DNA of 64,000 bases from Bog-159 sp963709155 (lineage in GTDB: Bacteria > Acidobacteriota > Terriglobia > Bryobacterales > Bryobacteraceae), in the NCBI GenBank assembly GCA_963709155.1, contig CAVPVD010000007.1, forward strand, positions 2,294,001-2,358,000, written 5' to 3'. Positions 1 through 10,200 of the stretch are shown piece by piece. The notes under the pieces were generated by a model that saw nothing but the letters and a program-made list of their open reading frames with translations, was not told the DNA's origin and searched no databases. The translations under genes were made by a program, and so were the position numbers. Each line of letters starts with the position of its first letter. The first letter of the stretch is position 1.

Positions 1-1
1 T

Positions 2-328
2 GTGGAGCGCGGGCAGGTGGTAGCGAAGCCGAAGTCGATCACGCCGCACAAGAAGTTCATGGGCAGCGTGGTGGTGCTGAGCAAGGAAGAGGGCGGGCGG
101 CATACGCCGTTCTTCAAGGGTTACCGGCCGCAGTTCTACTTCCGTACCACGGACGTGACGGGCGATGTGTTCCTGCCGGAAGGCACGGAGATGGTGATGC
201 CGGGCGACCACGTGAACCTGACTGTGGAACTGAACACGCCGATCGCCATGGAAAAAGGGTTGCGGTTCGCGATCCGCGAAGGCGGACGTACGGTGGGCGC
301 CGGGACCGTGACGGACATTATAGAATAA
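2..328 (+). CDS. tuf: Elongation factor EF-Tu, C-terminal part (5' end outside window)
   Basis: The window opens inside this gene; 108 codons up to TAA remain. They correspond to domain III of EF-Tu, the GTPase that delivers aminoacyl-tRNA to the ribosome. The motifs GGRHTPFFKGYRPQFYFR and the closing IREGGRTVGAGTVTDII are hallmarks of bacterial EF-Tu. The GTP-binding domain lies upstream of the window. The neighbours rpmG, tRNA-Trp, secE, nusG and rplK follow in the usual bacterial order, which supports the call. Confidence 0.97.
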   Translation: MERGQVVAKPKSITPHKKFMGSVVVLSKEEGGRHTPFFKGYRPQFYFRTTDVTGDVFLPEGTEMVMPGDHVNLTVELNTPIAMEKGLRFAIREGGRTVGAGTVTDIIE

Positions 329-355
329 CGCTGCAAGCAAAGAAGGACAACGAAG

Positions 356-508
356 ATGGCGCGCGAGATTATCACTTTTCAATGCACCGAGTGCAAGAAC
401 CGGAACTATTCGGGCACCAAGAATAAAAAAACCACTACGGAGCGGCTGGAAATGAAGAAATTCTGTCCGTATTGCCGGAAGCACCAGCCCCACAAGGAAA
501 TCAAGTAG
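356..508 (+). CDS. rpmG: 50S ribosomal protein L33
   Basis: A 50-residue protein of the normal L33 length. It has two CxxC pairs (Cys10/Cys13 and Cys37/Cys40), so it is the zinc-binding (C+) form of this large-subunit protein. It lies 27 bp after tuf, with an AGAAGGA-like ribosome binding site about 12 bases before the ATG. It is probably cotranscribed with the following tRNA-Trp and secE, as in many bacteria. Confidence 0.95.
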   Translation: MAREIITFQCTECKNRNYSGTKNKKTTTERLEMKKFCPYCRKHQPHKEIK

Positions 509-557
509 AATTAGGAAGGGCAGCTAAAGGCAATTGTCCCGCCGGGTTGTGAACTGT

Positions 558-632
558 AGGGGCGTAGGTTTAACGGCAGACCAGCGGTCTCCAAAACCGC
601 GAGTGGGGGTTCGAATCCCTCCGCCCCTGCCA
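558..632 (+). tRNA. tRNA-Trp (anticodon CCA)
   Basis: A 75-base cloverleaf. The acceptor stem AGGGGCG pairs with CGCCCCT, followed by discriminator G and an encoded CCA (630-632). The anticodon loop CTCCAAA carries CCA within the GCGGT/ACCGC stem, and the T arm contains GGTTCGAATCC. It sits between rpmG and secE, a classic location for tRNA-Trp. Confidence 0.96.
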
Positions 633-674
633 ATCCAAATCTGACAGCCGTAGAGTTGAGAGAAGCGAGGCAGC

Positions 675-911
675 ATGGAAGGCAGCAACAATTTTCTTGA
701 GAGCGTGACCGCTTGGCCCACGCGCACGCGCGATTATTTCAACGAGTTGAAGCTCGAAATGAAGCGCGTCACCTGGCCGAATCGCAAGCAGGTGGAGGGC
801 ACCACGGTGGTCGTGATTTTCACGGTATTCGCCTTCGCCGCCTTCTTTGCGGTAGTCGATACGATACTGAACGATACCGTGACCCGTTTGTACCACGCTT
901 TGTCGAAGTAG
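675..911 (+). CDS. secE: Preprotein translocase subunit SecE
   Basis: A 78-residue small SecE, the clamp subunit of the SecYEG channel in the inner membrane. The conserved cytoplasmic amphipathic helix contains the family signature ELKKVTWP-like ELKLEMKRVTWPNR. One membrane segment follows (about residues 43-66). The start ATG is preceded by GAAGCGAGG. The gene lies between tRNA-Trp and nusG, as expected. Confidence 0.96.
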   Translation: MEGSNNFLESVTAWPTRTRDYFNELKLEMKRVTWPNRKQVEGTTVVVIFTVFAFAAFFAVVDTILNDTVTRLYHALSK

Positions 912-915
912 CCGT

Positions 916-1605
916 ATGGACGACGAAAACGTAGATTCCATGCATCCAGAAGAACCCGAGAGCGCCGAACTGGCTGAGGAGCCCGTCGCGGAACAAGCGG
1001 CGGCGGAAGAGCCCGAGACCGAACCGGCCGCCGCGCCGGCGGAGGCGCCCGCCGCGCCAGGCTATGATGAAACCTCCGCGAAGAAGTGGTTCATCATTCA
1101 CACCTATTCCGGGTTCGAACAGAAAGTGGCTGAATCGTTGCGGAGCCGCTCGCAGGCGTTCGGCTTTGCGGATAAAATCGGGCAAGTGCTGATCCCCACC
1201 GAAGAAGTGGTGGAGCTGCGGGGCGGCAAGAAAGTGACCAGCAAGCGCCTGGTTTATCCGGGCTACGTGCTGGTGGAAATGGAAATGAACGACGAGTTGT
1301 GGCATGCCGTGAAAGCCACGCCGCGGGTGACGGGATTTGTGGGCGGCGGCACGCAGCCGGTGCCATTAAGCGCGGACGAAGTAAATTCCATCCTCTACCG
1401 GCAGGCGTCCTCCACCGAGCGGCCGCGGCCCAAGACGACTTACGAGAGGAATGATGGCGTGCGCATCGTGGATGGTCCGTTCGCCAACTTCCGTGGGAAG
1501 GTGGACGAGGTCAATACCGACCGCGGTACGCTGCGCGTGATGGTGATGATTTTCGGCCGTGCCACGCCCGTGGAACTCGAGTTCCTCCAAGTAGAAAAAG
1601 AATAA
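916..1605 (+). CDS. nusG: Transcription termination/antitermination factor NusG
   Basis: A 229-residue NusG, which binds RNA polymerase and couples transcription to Rho or ribosomes. After an extension of about 55 residues rich in Glu, Ala and Pro comes the NGN domain, starting KKWFIIHTYSGFEQK. A C-terminal KOW domain follows (GPFANFRGKVDEVN, near residue 185). The acidic, low-complexity N-terminal extension is longer than in E. coli NusG (181 residues). The start lies 4 bases after secE stops, which suggests coupled translation. Confidence 0.96.
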   Translation: MDDENVDSMHPEEPESAELAEEPVAEQAAAEEPETEPAAAPAEAPAAPGYDETSAKKWFIIHTYSGFEQKVAESLRSRSQAFGFADKIGQVLIPTEEVVELRGGKKVTSKRLVYPGYVLVEMEMNDELWHAVKATPRVTGFVGGGTQPVPLSADEVNSILYRQASSTERPRPKTTYERNDGVRIVDGPFANFRGKVDEVNTDRGTLRVMVMIFGRATPVELEFLQVEKE

Positions 1606-1630
1606 GAATAACGATCGCAAGGATTCTCAG

Positions 1631-2062
1631 ATGGCAAAGAAAGTTACCGGTTCCGTGAAGTTGCAGATCCCCGCCGGGAAGGCTACGCCGGCGCCCCCCG
1701 TGGGTACGGCCCTCGGCCCGCAAGGCGTCAACATCATGGATTTCTGCAAGGCGTTCAACGCCAAGACGTCGAGTAAGGACCAGGAAGGGCTGATCATCCC
1801 CGTGGTGATCACGATTTTTTCGGACCGCTCGTTCACTTTCATCACCAAGACGCCGCCCGTTCCGGTGTTGATCAAGCGCGCCGTGAACCTGGCCAAAGGC
1901 TCGCCCGAGCCGCACAAAACCAAGGTAGGCGTGATCACGGAGAAGCAGGTGGAAGAGATCGCCAAGATCAAGATGCCGGATCTGAACTGCTTCACGGTGG
2001 AAGCCGCCATGAATTCGGTCAGGGGCACGGCGCGCAGCATGGGCGTGGATGTAGTCGCCTGA
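1631..2062 (+). CDS. rplK: 50S ribosomal protein L11
   Basis: A 143-residue L11 of standard length, which binds the GTPase-associated 23S rRNA region. Recognisable motifs are KLQIPAGKATPAPPVGTALG near the N-terminus and the C-terminal GTARSMGVDV. AAGGA at 1619-1623 is the ribosome binding site. In most bacteria rplA follows immediately; here there are 149 bp without a gene and then an unrelated secreted peptidase. Confidence 0.97.
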   Translation: MAKKVTGSVKLQIPAGKATPAPPVGTALGPQGVNIMDFCKAFNAKTSSKDQEGLIIPVVITIFSDRSFTFITKTPPVPVLIKRAVNLAKGSPEPHKTKVGVITEKQVEEIAKIKMPDLNCFTVEAAMNSVRGTARSMGVDVVA

Positions 2063-2211
2063 TCGCGCGCACTTCTTAGAATTCGCCTTCGCTCCCCACT
2101 CCGGCCGCGCGCCAGGCGCCGCCGCTCCATCACCCGTTAACCATCGGCAGCATCCGGATTCATGGAGATAATCTTCGGTTTGCGGCTACTTTGAGATATT
2201 AGGAGAACCGC

Positions 2212-5133
2212 GTGCAAGCCAGACAGGTACCTGAATCCGCAGTGGGCCGAAACCGCCCAGGGGCGGCCCTCGTCCCTTGGTGTATGACCCCTCACGGCCA
2301 GAGCGCCGGATGTGTAAGTAGTTTCCTATTGCGGCGCCGGATCGTGTCCGCATGTCTATTGGTTCTAAGCCTCTCCCTATCGATCGCCAGGGGAGCCGAG
2401 AACCGCATTACGACGGCTGTTAACGACACCCAGCGCACGGTACTGCCTGGGCATGTGCGTCCCCGGCTGGCAGCCGCCGTAGACCAAGGCGCCGTGGATC
2501 CATCCATGGCCATGCCGTACGTGATTCTGACGCTTGCGCCTTCCGCCAGTCAGCAGGCCGCGCTCGACCAGCTATTGCAGCAACAGCAGGACCCCGGCTC
2601 CGCGAATTACCATGCCTGGGTCACTCCGGAGCAATACGCGGACCGGTTCGGCGCCAGTCAAGCCGACATCGACAAGATATCCGCTTGGCTGGGCCAGCAT
2701 GGCCTGACAGTTAAATCCGCGGCACGCGCGCGCAATAGCGTGGCCTTCGGCGGCACGGCCGGCCAGGTGGAAAGCGCCTTCGGGGTGGAGATTCATCACT
2801 ACCTTTCGGGGGGCGAAGTGCATTACGCCAATGCGGGCGATCCCACCGTACCCGCGGCGTTCCAGGGCGTGGCGCGCGCCATTCACGGACTGAACGATTT
2901 CCACCTGAAAGCCAGGCAACAGCCGCGTGCCATGCAGCCGCGCGATAACACCCGCGACGGCCAACTGCTGGCTCCCGACGATATCGCCACCATTTACGAC
3001 ATCAGCGCTCTTTACAATGCGGGCATTTCGGGGACGGGGATGAAACTGGCGATCGCCGGGCAGACCAACATCGAGATGTCGGATATCACGCAGTTCCGCA
3101 GCTACTTCAATCTGCCGTCGAACAATCCGACTTTGGTGCCTGTGCCTGGCGCTCCCACCGGAACCAGCCAGAGCGACTTGGGGGAAGCCGACCTGGATCT
3201 GGAACTGTCCGGAGCGGTAGCGCGAAATGCCACGATTTACTTCGTTTACGCCTACGAGGACGTGATGAGCGCGCTCTCCTACGCGATCGATCAGGACATC
3301 GCGCCGGTGGTGAGTATCAGCTACGGCGATTGCGAATTGGACGAAGGATCGGCGGAGGCGCACGTGGTCGAAACCTGGGCCACGCAAGCCAACGCACAGG
3401 GCCAAACGATCTTCGCCGCCTCGGGCGATAACGGCGCGGCCGATTGTTATGGCGATGGCGACGGCGCGGCTATCGATAATGCCCTTTCTGTAGACCTGCC
3501 GGGGTCGCTCCCCCAAGTGACCGCGGTGGGGGGCACGGAGTTCAACGCCAGCGGTTCGGCTTATTGGAATACCTCGAATACCAGCAACCACGCTTCGGCG
3601 CGGCAGTACATTCCGGAGACGTCCTGGAACGACAGCGCGGCCGAAGGCTCGCCGGCGGCCAGCGGCGGCGGCGTGAGTACGTTTTTCTCCAAGCCATCAT
3701 GGCAGAGCGGGACCGGTGTGCCCGCAGACGGCTACCGCGACGTTCCGGATGTATCGCTATCGGCTTCGCCCAACGAGGACGGCTACCAGATTTATAGCGG
3801 GGGAAGTTTGCAGATTATCGGCGGGACGTCGGTGGGCGCTCCCCAGTTTGCCGGAATTACGGTTTTGCTGGGCCAATACCTGGTCGCGAACGGGTTTGCG
3901 ACCAGCCCAAATCTCGGCAATATCAACGCCGGGCTCTATAGCCTGGCGACGGTGACAGGTGTATTTCACGATATTACTACCGGAAACAATATGGTGAGTC
4001 CGTGCAGTTCGTGCCAGTCCATCGGGTACAGCGCGGGCGTGGGCTACGACCAGGTCACTGGCCTGGGCACGCCGGACGTTTTCAATTTCGTAACCGCCTG
4101 GCACGGCAGCGTGGTCAGCACGAAGAACAATGCGACCATGACGTTCGCGGCCAACCCCGCGAGCATGACGTTCAGCGGTTCGACAGCCCTGACGGCCACG
4201 GTATCGGGCTCTAGCGGCGGCACGACACCCAGCGGCACCGTGACGTTTACCACCGGAACTTATTCGCTGGGAAGCGCCACGGTCAACTCCAGCGGTGTAG
4301 CTTCCCTAACGCTGAACGGCGTGCAGTTGTCCGCCGGCGCCAACAGCATTACCGCGCAATACAATGGGGATAATTCTTATTACGGCGCCTCGGCCAACGC
4401 CACGGTGACGATCACATCGGCGTCCAACGGGCCGCCGTCGATTGCTTCCATCTCGAACTCGGCATCTTACACCGCAGCTTACGCAGCGGGCGATATCATC
4501 AGTGTCTTCGGATCGCAATTGGCGCCGGCCACTGCCAGCGCCCTGTCCGTGCCGTTGCCCACATCGTTGGCCGGCACGTCGGTGACTATCGACGACATCC
4601 CCGCGCCGCTCTATTACGTCTCCGCGGGGCAGTTGAACATTCAGATCCCGTACGGTATCCCGGCAAACACGACGGTTCAACTCCGGGTGAATAATAATGG
4701 CGAAAGCGCTTTCGATTCGTTTGCGGTATCCGCAGCGGCGCCGGCCATCTTCACTACGAACTCCGGAGGCACGGGTCAAGGCGCCATCCTGAACACTTCT
4801 TATCAGTTGGTCAACGCATCGAATCCGGCATCTCCCGGCAACACTTATATCCAGATTTACTGCATCGGCCTGGGCGCGGTCAGTAATCAGCCCGCCAGCG
4901 GCGCGGCATCACCTTCCGGCACACTCGCGTATACCACCGGCACTACCACAGTGAAGATCGGTAATGTATCGGCCAACGTGAGTTTCTCCGGCCTGGCGCC
5001 GGGGTATGTAGGTCTCTATCAGGTGAACGCGCTGGTGCCGGCGTCGGTGGCCGCGGGCAGCGCCGTGCCGGTGGTGGTATCGGTAGGCGGAGTAAGTTCC
5101 AATACCGCGACCATCGCCGTCGGTAGTAACTAG
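2212..5133 (+). CDS. Secreted S53 (sedolisin/kumamolisin-type) peptidase with Ig-like and TIGR03437-type C-terminal domains
   Basis: 973 residues from a GTG preceded by AGGAGAA; an in-frame ATG at 2284 gives a more typical signal peptide start (hydrophobic SACLLVLSLSLSIARGA). An activation prodomain spans about residues 95-235. The peptidase domain has the sedolisin catalytic residues: Glu325 and Asp329 in GEADLDLELSG, Asp406 in SGDNGAADC, and Ser540 in GGTSVGAPQFAG. A bacterial Ig-like repeat (about 640-740) and a domain of the TIGR03437 type (about 745-970) follow. The protein is probably an acid-active endopeptidase exported to the cell surface or medium. It interrupts the ribosomal protein operon order. 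The family call is firm; the substrate is unknown. Confidence 0.9.
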   Translation: MQARQVPESAVGRNRPGAALVPWCMTPHGQSAGCVSSFLLRRRIVSACLLVLSLSLSIARGAENRITTAVNDTQRTVLPGHVRPRLAAAVDQGAVDPSMAMPYVILTLAPSASQQAALDQLLQQQQDPGSANYHAWVTPEQYADRFGASQADIDKISAWLGQHGLTVKSAARARNSVAFGGTAGQVESAFGVEIHHYLSGGEVHYANAGDPTVPAAFQGVARAIHGLNDFHLKARQQPRAMQPRDNTRDGQLLAPDDIATIYDISALYNAGISGTGMKLAIAGQTNIEMSDITQFRSYFNLPSNNPTLVPVPGAPTGTSQSDLGEADLDLELSGAVARNATIYFVYAYEDVMSALSYAIDQDIAPVVSISYGDCELDEGSAEAHVVETWATQANAQGQTIFAASGDNGAADCYGDGDGAAIDNALSVDLPGSLPQVTAVGGTEFNASGSAYWNTSNTSNHASARQYIPETSWNDSAAEGSPAASGGGVSTFFSKPSWQSGTGVPADGYRDVPDVSLSASPNEDGYQIYSGGSLQIIGGTSVGAPQFAGITVLLGQYLVANGFATSPNLGNINAGLYSLATVTGVFHDITTGNNMVSPCSSCQSIGYSAGVGYDQVTGLGTPDVFNFVTAWHGSVVSTKNNATMTFAANPASMTFSGSTALTATVSGSSGGTTPSGTVTFTTGTYSLGSATVNSSGVASLTLNGVQLSAGANSITAQYNGDNSYYGASANATVTITSASNGPPSIASISNSASYTAAYAAGDIISVFGSQLAPATASALSVPLPTSLAGTSVTIDDIPAPLYYVSAGQLNIQIPYGIPANTTVQLRVNNNGESAFDSFAVSAAAPAIFTTNSGGTGQGAILNTSYQLVNASNPASPGNTYIQIYCIGLGAVSNQPASGAASPSGTLAYTTGTTTVKIGNVSANVSFSGLAPGYVGLYQVNALVPASVAAGSAVPVVVSVGGVSSNTATIAVGSN

Positions 5134-5138
5134 CAATG

Positions 5139-5152
5139 GAGGGCGGCCAATC
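5139..5152 (+). repeat. Copy of dispersed GGAGGGCGGCCAAT repeat
   Basis: The 14-base core GGAGGGCGGCCAAT lies in the 30-bp gap between two convergent genes. The same core occurs at 22478-22491 (plus strand) and at about 30822-30836 (minus strand), each time between genes. It looks like a truncated member of an interspersed repeat family. Confidence 0.5.
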
Positions 5153-5163
5153 CGCATCGCGCG

Positions 5164-7260
5164 CTACGGAGCCAGCGCGATGGAAGCCAGCCAGAACGCC
5201 GCCTTCTGGCCGGTGGGGTTGAGCACGGTCACCTGGCAGTCGTACTTGCCGGGCGGAAGCTGCCGCAGCGCCAGGCTGAATTCGAGCGGCGCCGTTTTCA
5301 GCCGGTCGTTGGCACCGCTTTTCACCACGATGGGTTGGGTCTCGAAGGCCTTCTTCTGCCCGGCGTATAGACTGACAAATGCGATCAGCGGCTGGAAGGT
5401 TTCCGGGCCTTGCTCGTAGGCTTGCAGGTAGACGTACATGTCCCGGCTCTTGCTGAAGACTCGCGTTACACTGGGAATCAACTTCTGGCCGTTGCGGACC
5501 AGGGGGTTCGCCGTTTCAGCCCGGTCCTTGCCCTTTACCGCGTTATAAAGAGCTTCCTTCAGATCCACGCGCTGGCTGCTGAGAATCACCGAGCTGATGG
5601 CAATGCGCTTCTCCTCTTTATTCAGATTTGGGATCACAAAGGCGGTTTGGTAGGTCCCGATGCGGCCTGTCTCCGCGTCCCGCGCCAGAAACTTGATGGT
5701 GTATTTCCCGGGCAGCAGCGTGAAGCCCGCGTCGTACTCAATGGGCCGCTTGGCTAATTCGAGAGCCGTGGCGTCGCTCAGCCGGATATCCACCTTATCG
5801 CGCACGTTGGTGATGGTGGTGCCATAGTTGTCCTTGATCTCGCCGACGAAGTCGATCAGGGTCCGTTCGGCGCCGCCCCGCTTCGCCAGGGCCAACTCAC
5901 GGCCCGGGATCTTCACTACCAATGGAACGAAGTATTCGGCGCGGTTCAACTGGAAGTAATCCACTTCCATGGCGATGGTCAGCTCCGTGATCGGATCGGG
6001 CAGCATCAGCGCATCTTCGAGCTGGCGTTCCTTGTCGGCCGCGGTGAACTTCGCGAACTCCTTGCCGGCAAAGTATCCCTGGCGATAATCCAGGTTTGCG
6101 GCGATGTCGCCATTCAACGCGATCTTGATGCGGCGGAATTTGCCGTCCTGCGCGGTGTTGGTGGTGTAGTAGCCGAGTATGTAGTAACTCGAAACGGCCT
6201 GCTCCGCCTGCAGGATACCCTTGGCCAGGTCGTTATTGTCGAGCAACGCTTTGCCGCCAGTATCGGTGGCCAGCGCGTAGAGCGTATCTTGCGACTGCTG
6301 CAGGTTCGAGGTTACGGCCAGCGCCGACGCGCCGGAATACATGCCCGCATTGCCGGGCGATCCCATGGTGGCGTCGCCCAAGGGGGCCTCGGCTACCAGG
6401 CCGCGCGCGTCGATGGGCCAGAACGAAACTCCGGCGCGAATGGCGGCATTGATGGTGGCATGCAATTGCGCCTGATTGTTGAGGCCGTTCAGGCGCAGTC
6501 CGCTGGCGAAGTAAATCAGCGATTTCTTCTCGTTAAGCTGGCCTAACATGTTGGCCGCGGTCTGTAGGGCGGATAGCTGACGATCGGTATTGAAGATGTT
6601 GAACTCACTGTCGTCCTGGCCGAAAGCGGCGCCGGTATCGGGGCTGCTGGCATCGCCGGTAGAGTAATCCATGCCTTGGCCTTCACCTACGATCATGGTC
6701 TGGATGATGCTTAACAGACGGTCGCGATCGCCGGTGAAATCCTGCAGGACATCCACCGCGCCGCCCGTGTAGCGCAGGATCGCCAGCAGGTCCGCGGCCG
6801 CCAGTTGCGTCCGGATGAATCTCTCCGCCGCGGCCAGGGCGCGAAATTGATCGCCCGGTGGCATGGCGCTCATATCGAAATAGAGCGCCAGCAGCCGTCT
6901 ATCCTTATATCGCGTGCTCCCCGGCGACTCCGGTGCAATCTGCGTCCGCCCGAGCTTGTCGTAAATGTGGATGTGTTCCGAAGCTGACACCGCGGGCGCC
7001 GCGGCGGGGGTCTTTGGCAGGTCTTGACGATCGAAGAAGCGGATGGTTTGGGGCACGCCGTTCTCGGTCACCGTGAAATCCTTTGCGGTCAGGCCCTCTA
7101 CAGGCGCGCCTTTCTTATCTGTCACGACCACGGTCTCGACCACTAACTGGGCGCCGGTGGTAAAGGTAACCGCGCCGTTGCCGCCGGCCGGCGCGTTCTG
7201 GCCGATTTGTTGGGCACATGCGGCGGCGGCGAAACAAAGGATGGAGGCAGCGCAGCGCAT
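5164..7260 (-). CDS. Secreted VWA-domain protein (acidobacterial VWFA-related family)
   Basis: 698 residues starting with a signal peptide (MRCAASILCFAAAACAQ). Residues about 40-75 form a short beta-rich domain (VVVTDKKGAPVEGLTAKDF) typical of the acidobacterial VWFA-related family. A von Willebrand A-like fold follows; ALYFDMSAM matches the DxSxS-type metal site region only loosely. The C-terminal half is beta-rich with no motif I recognise. Such proteins are exported and thought to mediate adhesion or binding, but no function is proven here. The stop faces the S53 peptidase gene convergently, and the start abuts the TonB receptor stop by 4 bp, so the two minus-strand genes are probably one operon. 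Confidence 0.8.
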   Translation of the reverse strand: MRCAASILCFAAAACAQQIGQNAPAGGNGAVTFTTGAQLVVETVVVTDKKGAPVEGLTAKDFTVTENGVPQTIRFFDRQDLPKTPAAAPAVSASEHIHIYDKLGRTQIAPESPGSTRYKDRRLLALYFDMSAMPPGDQFRALAAAERFIRTQLAAADLLAILRYTGGAVDVLQDFTGDRDRLLSIIQTMIVGEGQGMDYSTGDASSPDTGAAFGQDDSEFNIFNTDRQLSALQTAANMLGQLNEKKSLIYFASGLRLNGLNNQAQLHATINAAIRAGVSFWPIDARGLVAEAPLGDATMGSPGNAGMYSGASALAVTSNLQQSQDTLYALATDTGGKALLDNNDLAKGILQAEQAVSSYYILGYYTTNTAQDGKFRRIKIALNGDIAANLDYRQGYFAGKEFAKFTAADKERQLEDALMLPDPITELTIAMEVDYFQLNRAEYFVPLVVKIPGRELALAKRGGAERTLIDFVGEIKDNYGTTITNVRDKVDIRLSDATALELAKRPIEYDAGFTLLPGKYTIKFLARDAETGRIGTYQTAFVIPNLNKEEKRIAISSVILSSQRVDLKEALYNAVKGKDRAETANPLVRNGQKLIPSVTRVFSKSRDMYVYLQAYEQGPETFQPLIAFVSLYAGQKKAFETQPIVVKSGANDRLKTAPLEFSLALRQLPPGKYDCQVTVLNPTGQKAAFWLASIALAP

Positions 7261-7263
7261 AGC

Positions 7264-10200
7264 TCAGAACCTCAGGCGCAGGGTCGTCTGGATACTGCGC
7301 ATGGCGTTGGCCGCCGCCGGCGATCCGAACTGCGCGCTGTTCACGATCGTGTTCCAAGCTGTAAAAGTGACATGGTTGAGTGCATTGGTGGCATCGAATC
7401 GAAGATCGAGATTGAGCCGGTCGCTGACCCGGAAAGTGCGCCCCAAGGAGGCATTCACATTGAACTGGCCGGGGCCGGTAATAGAGTTCCGGCCGGCATT
7501 TCCCCACTGGCCGGGCAAAGGCGCGGTATACGCAGCCAGATTCAGATTGAAGCCGCCGATGTAATCGGGACGGATGGTGCCAGTGACTCCCGTTCCCGGC
7601 ACGGCAGCCAGATAGACGGGCGTCTCCGGCAGGCCGCTACCCGCGGTGATGGTGCCGGCGAAGGTCCACTCTTTGAAAAGCGCGCCCTTCCATCCCGTAA
7701 GCAGCGTACCTCCGCCGATTCCCATGCCGGTGGTGTACTGCGCCTGCATGCTCAAGAGATGGCGCTGGTCGAAAGTAGAGAGGCCCCGGTCGGCGCTCAG
7801 GTTCAGCCAGTTTTGCGCAACCGCCAGGTTCGAGGAGTTTGTGGGTACCTCCGAAGCCCCGGCCGATGCGGCGTTGGGACTATTCTGACCGGTGGCGCCG
7901 GCGCCCTGTCCGCCCAGCACCGCGTCGTCGTCGATGGATTTTGAGTAAGTGTATTGTAAGATCCCGGTGATGCCGTTATGCAGCCTGCGCCGTAATTGAA
8001 TCTGTCCAGCTTCGCGGCTGGAATTGCCGTGGGAAGTCATGTAAAGGAATCCGGCCGGACAGGCCGGGCACGGATTCACCGCGCCGATCGGATAAGTGCC
8101 GGGCAGAAATTCCTGCGGTCCATTGGTTCCTTTTATGCCAAGATATGTGGCGGTCAATTGGAGGGAACCGGGCAGGTCGCGCTGTACCGCAACTTGCCAG
8201 TTCTGGGCATATCCGGGGCGGAAATTCGGATCGATGCCGAATGTGTTGCCGACGATCGCCGGAGATGCCAGGAAGCCGTTGGCCAGGGTCAGCGGATCCG
8301 CGGCGCTATTCTGGACGCTCAAGGTCTTCGACAGCGGCGGCTGCTGCGCCATCTGCACCGCGATGGTCTGATAGACCGATGTATCGTAATAAATGCCATA
8401 GCCGGCGCGAACCACCATCGACGACCCCGGGATCGGACGCCAGGCGATGCCCACGCGCGGCTCGATTCCCCGCTTGTCGGGGCGCACCAGAGAACTAGGA
8501 TAACGTTGACCAGTGAGCGGCCCGATCGGGTCATTAGCCACGACTGGAGCGACCGCCGCAAAGTAGGGAGAGCTATCCAGATTTACCAGGCGGCCATAAA
8601 GTTCGGTGATGGGCGCGCCGTATTCCCAGCGCATGCCCGCGTTCAGCGAGAACTCCGGACTGATCCGCCAATCGTCATTGATGTAAGCGTCGTAGACCGA
8701 TTGGCGAAAGTATTTGTCGGCGTTGCCGAATGCGATGGCGCTGGTACCCGGAATGCCCAATAAAAAGTCCGCAAAGTCGGAGCCCGTGGCGGCGCCGGTG
8801 AAGGTGAATGTGCCGCGCGGATTCTGTTGCGACAGGTAATTGAATTCCTGGCGCCGGAAATCGGATCCAAATGTAATGTTATGGCCACTGCGAAACCATC
8901 GCATGGAATCCGACAGCCCGCTGGTCTGGTTGCGATCGAACGAGCTTTGCGCATCGGACAGGCTCGCGATGCCGCTCGCGAAGGTGAGGCCGGGAGGCCC
9001 CCAATTCATGGGCTCCTGGTTATTGCCCGAGATTCCCGCGTCGCCCGACACGTTTTCCCGATTTTCGAAATAAGGTGTCCCATGTGTAGCCAGGCGGCTG
9101 AACTGCACCCCCAGGTTCATGAACCATCGCTGGCTAAAACGGTGCGACCAATTGGCGCTGGTGTTGATTCCCAGCAGGCTGCTGGTATCCAGAAAGCCGA
9201 ACAGATTCGGGGCGCCCGTGCGCAGGCTCTGAAATGCGAAGCGGCCGTAGATTTGATCCCGCGTGCCAAGCGTCTTATTCAGGCGCGATTGTAGCGCATC
9301 CTGGTGGCTCGAGCTGAGAATTGGAAGCTGGTAGTTGTACCCTGTGCCGCCGTTGAAGTTCGGCAGCGGGTAGAAACTCAACAAGGCGCGCGCCTGTGGG
9401 CTAATGCGGCTATCCGGAATGGTGTTGCCGGGAAATGGCGCGCCGGTAATAGGGTCCAGGATCGCGCTGGAAAAGACTCCGGCACGTTCCGCCAAATCCG
9501 GCATCAGGCCTGGCAGCGTGCTGGCATTGTTGTTCCGGGTCCACTGATACGCGACGAAGAACACCGGGGGGCGTTTGAAGAGATGTGGAATTTGGATTGG
9601 ACCGCCCAATGCCGCCATGCCCGTCAGGCGGCTATACGACAGCTTGGGCGAATTTTGTCCCGTTATGGAAAACTGCTGCGCGTCCAGAGCGGAATTGTCC
9701 AGCGTCATGCCGATTCCGCCATTAAACAGCCCTTTCGACCCATTGCGGTTATTGCCGAACGCGGGGAGTTGCGCGAAGGGCGACGCGGCGCCGTTCTGCG
9801 AGCTGCCATTGATCAGAAATCCGTCGGCGGCACGCTGGCTCAAATCGTCATCGGAGGCTTCCTTCGGAACGACCGGCGGCTTCCGCGGCTCGTTTTGGGG
9901 AGTCGCCGGAGATTGTGCCGGCCCCGGCCCGGGCGGTTCGGCACCCGCGATCCGCGCGTCGATCCGATCGAGCGGCAGGAGTTTCAGTTCATATTTCGCA
10001 GCAGGAGTGGTGGGCCCAATCGCCACGCCCGCCTGGATTGCGGCGAACCCCAGCATGTGGATTTCGACCTTCCAGTTTCCATCCGCCAGGTCCGGGAAAG
10101 AGTACAGACCTTGCGGATCGGTGATGGCGGTGAACGCTTTGTCTCCAGCGGTTACAGTGACCGTGGCGCCCGGCACCGGCAATCCCCCGAAAGTGACTTG

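Noticed and set aside
570..941. Minus-strand frame with RDSNPHSRFWRPL across tRNA-Trp
   Set aside because: Antisense of tRNA-Trp and secE; no coding signal of its own.
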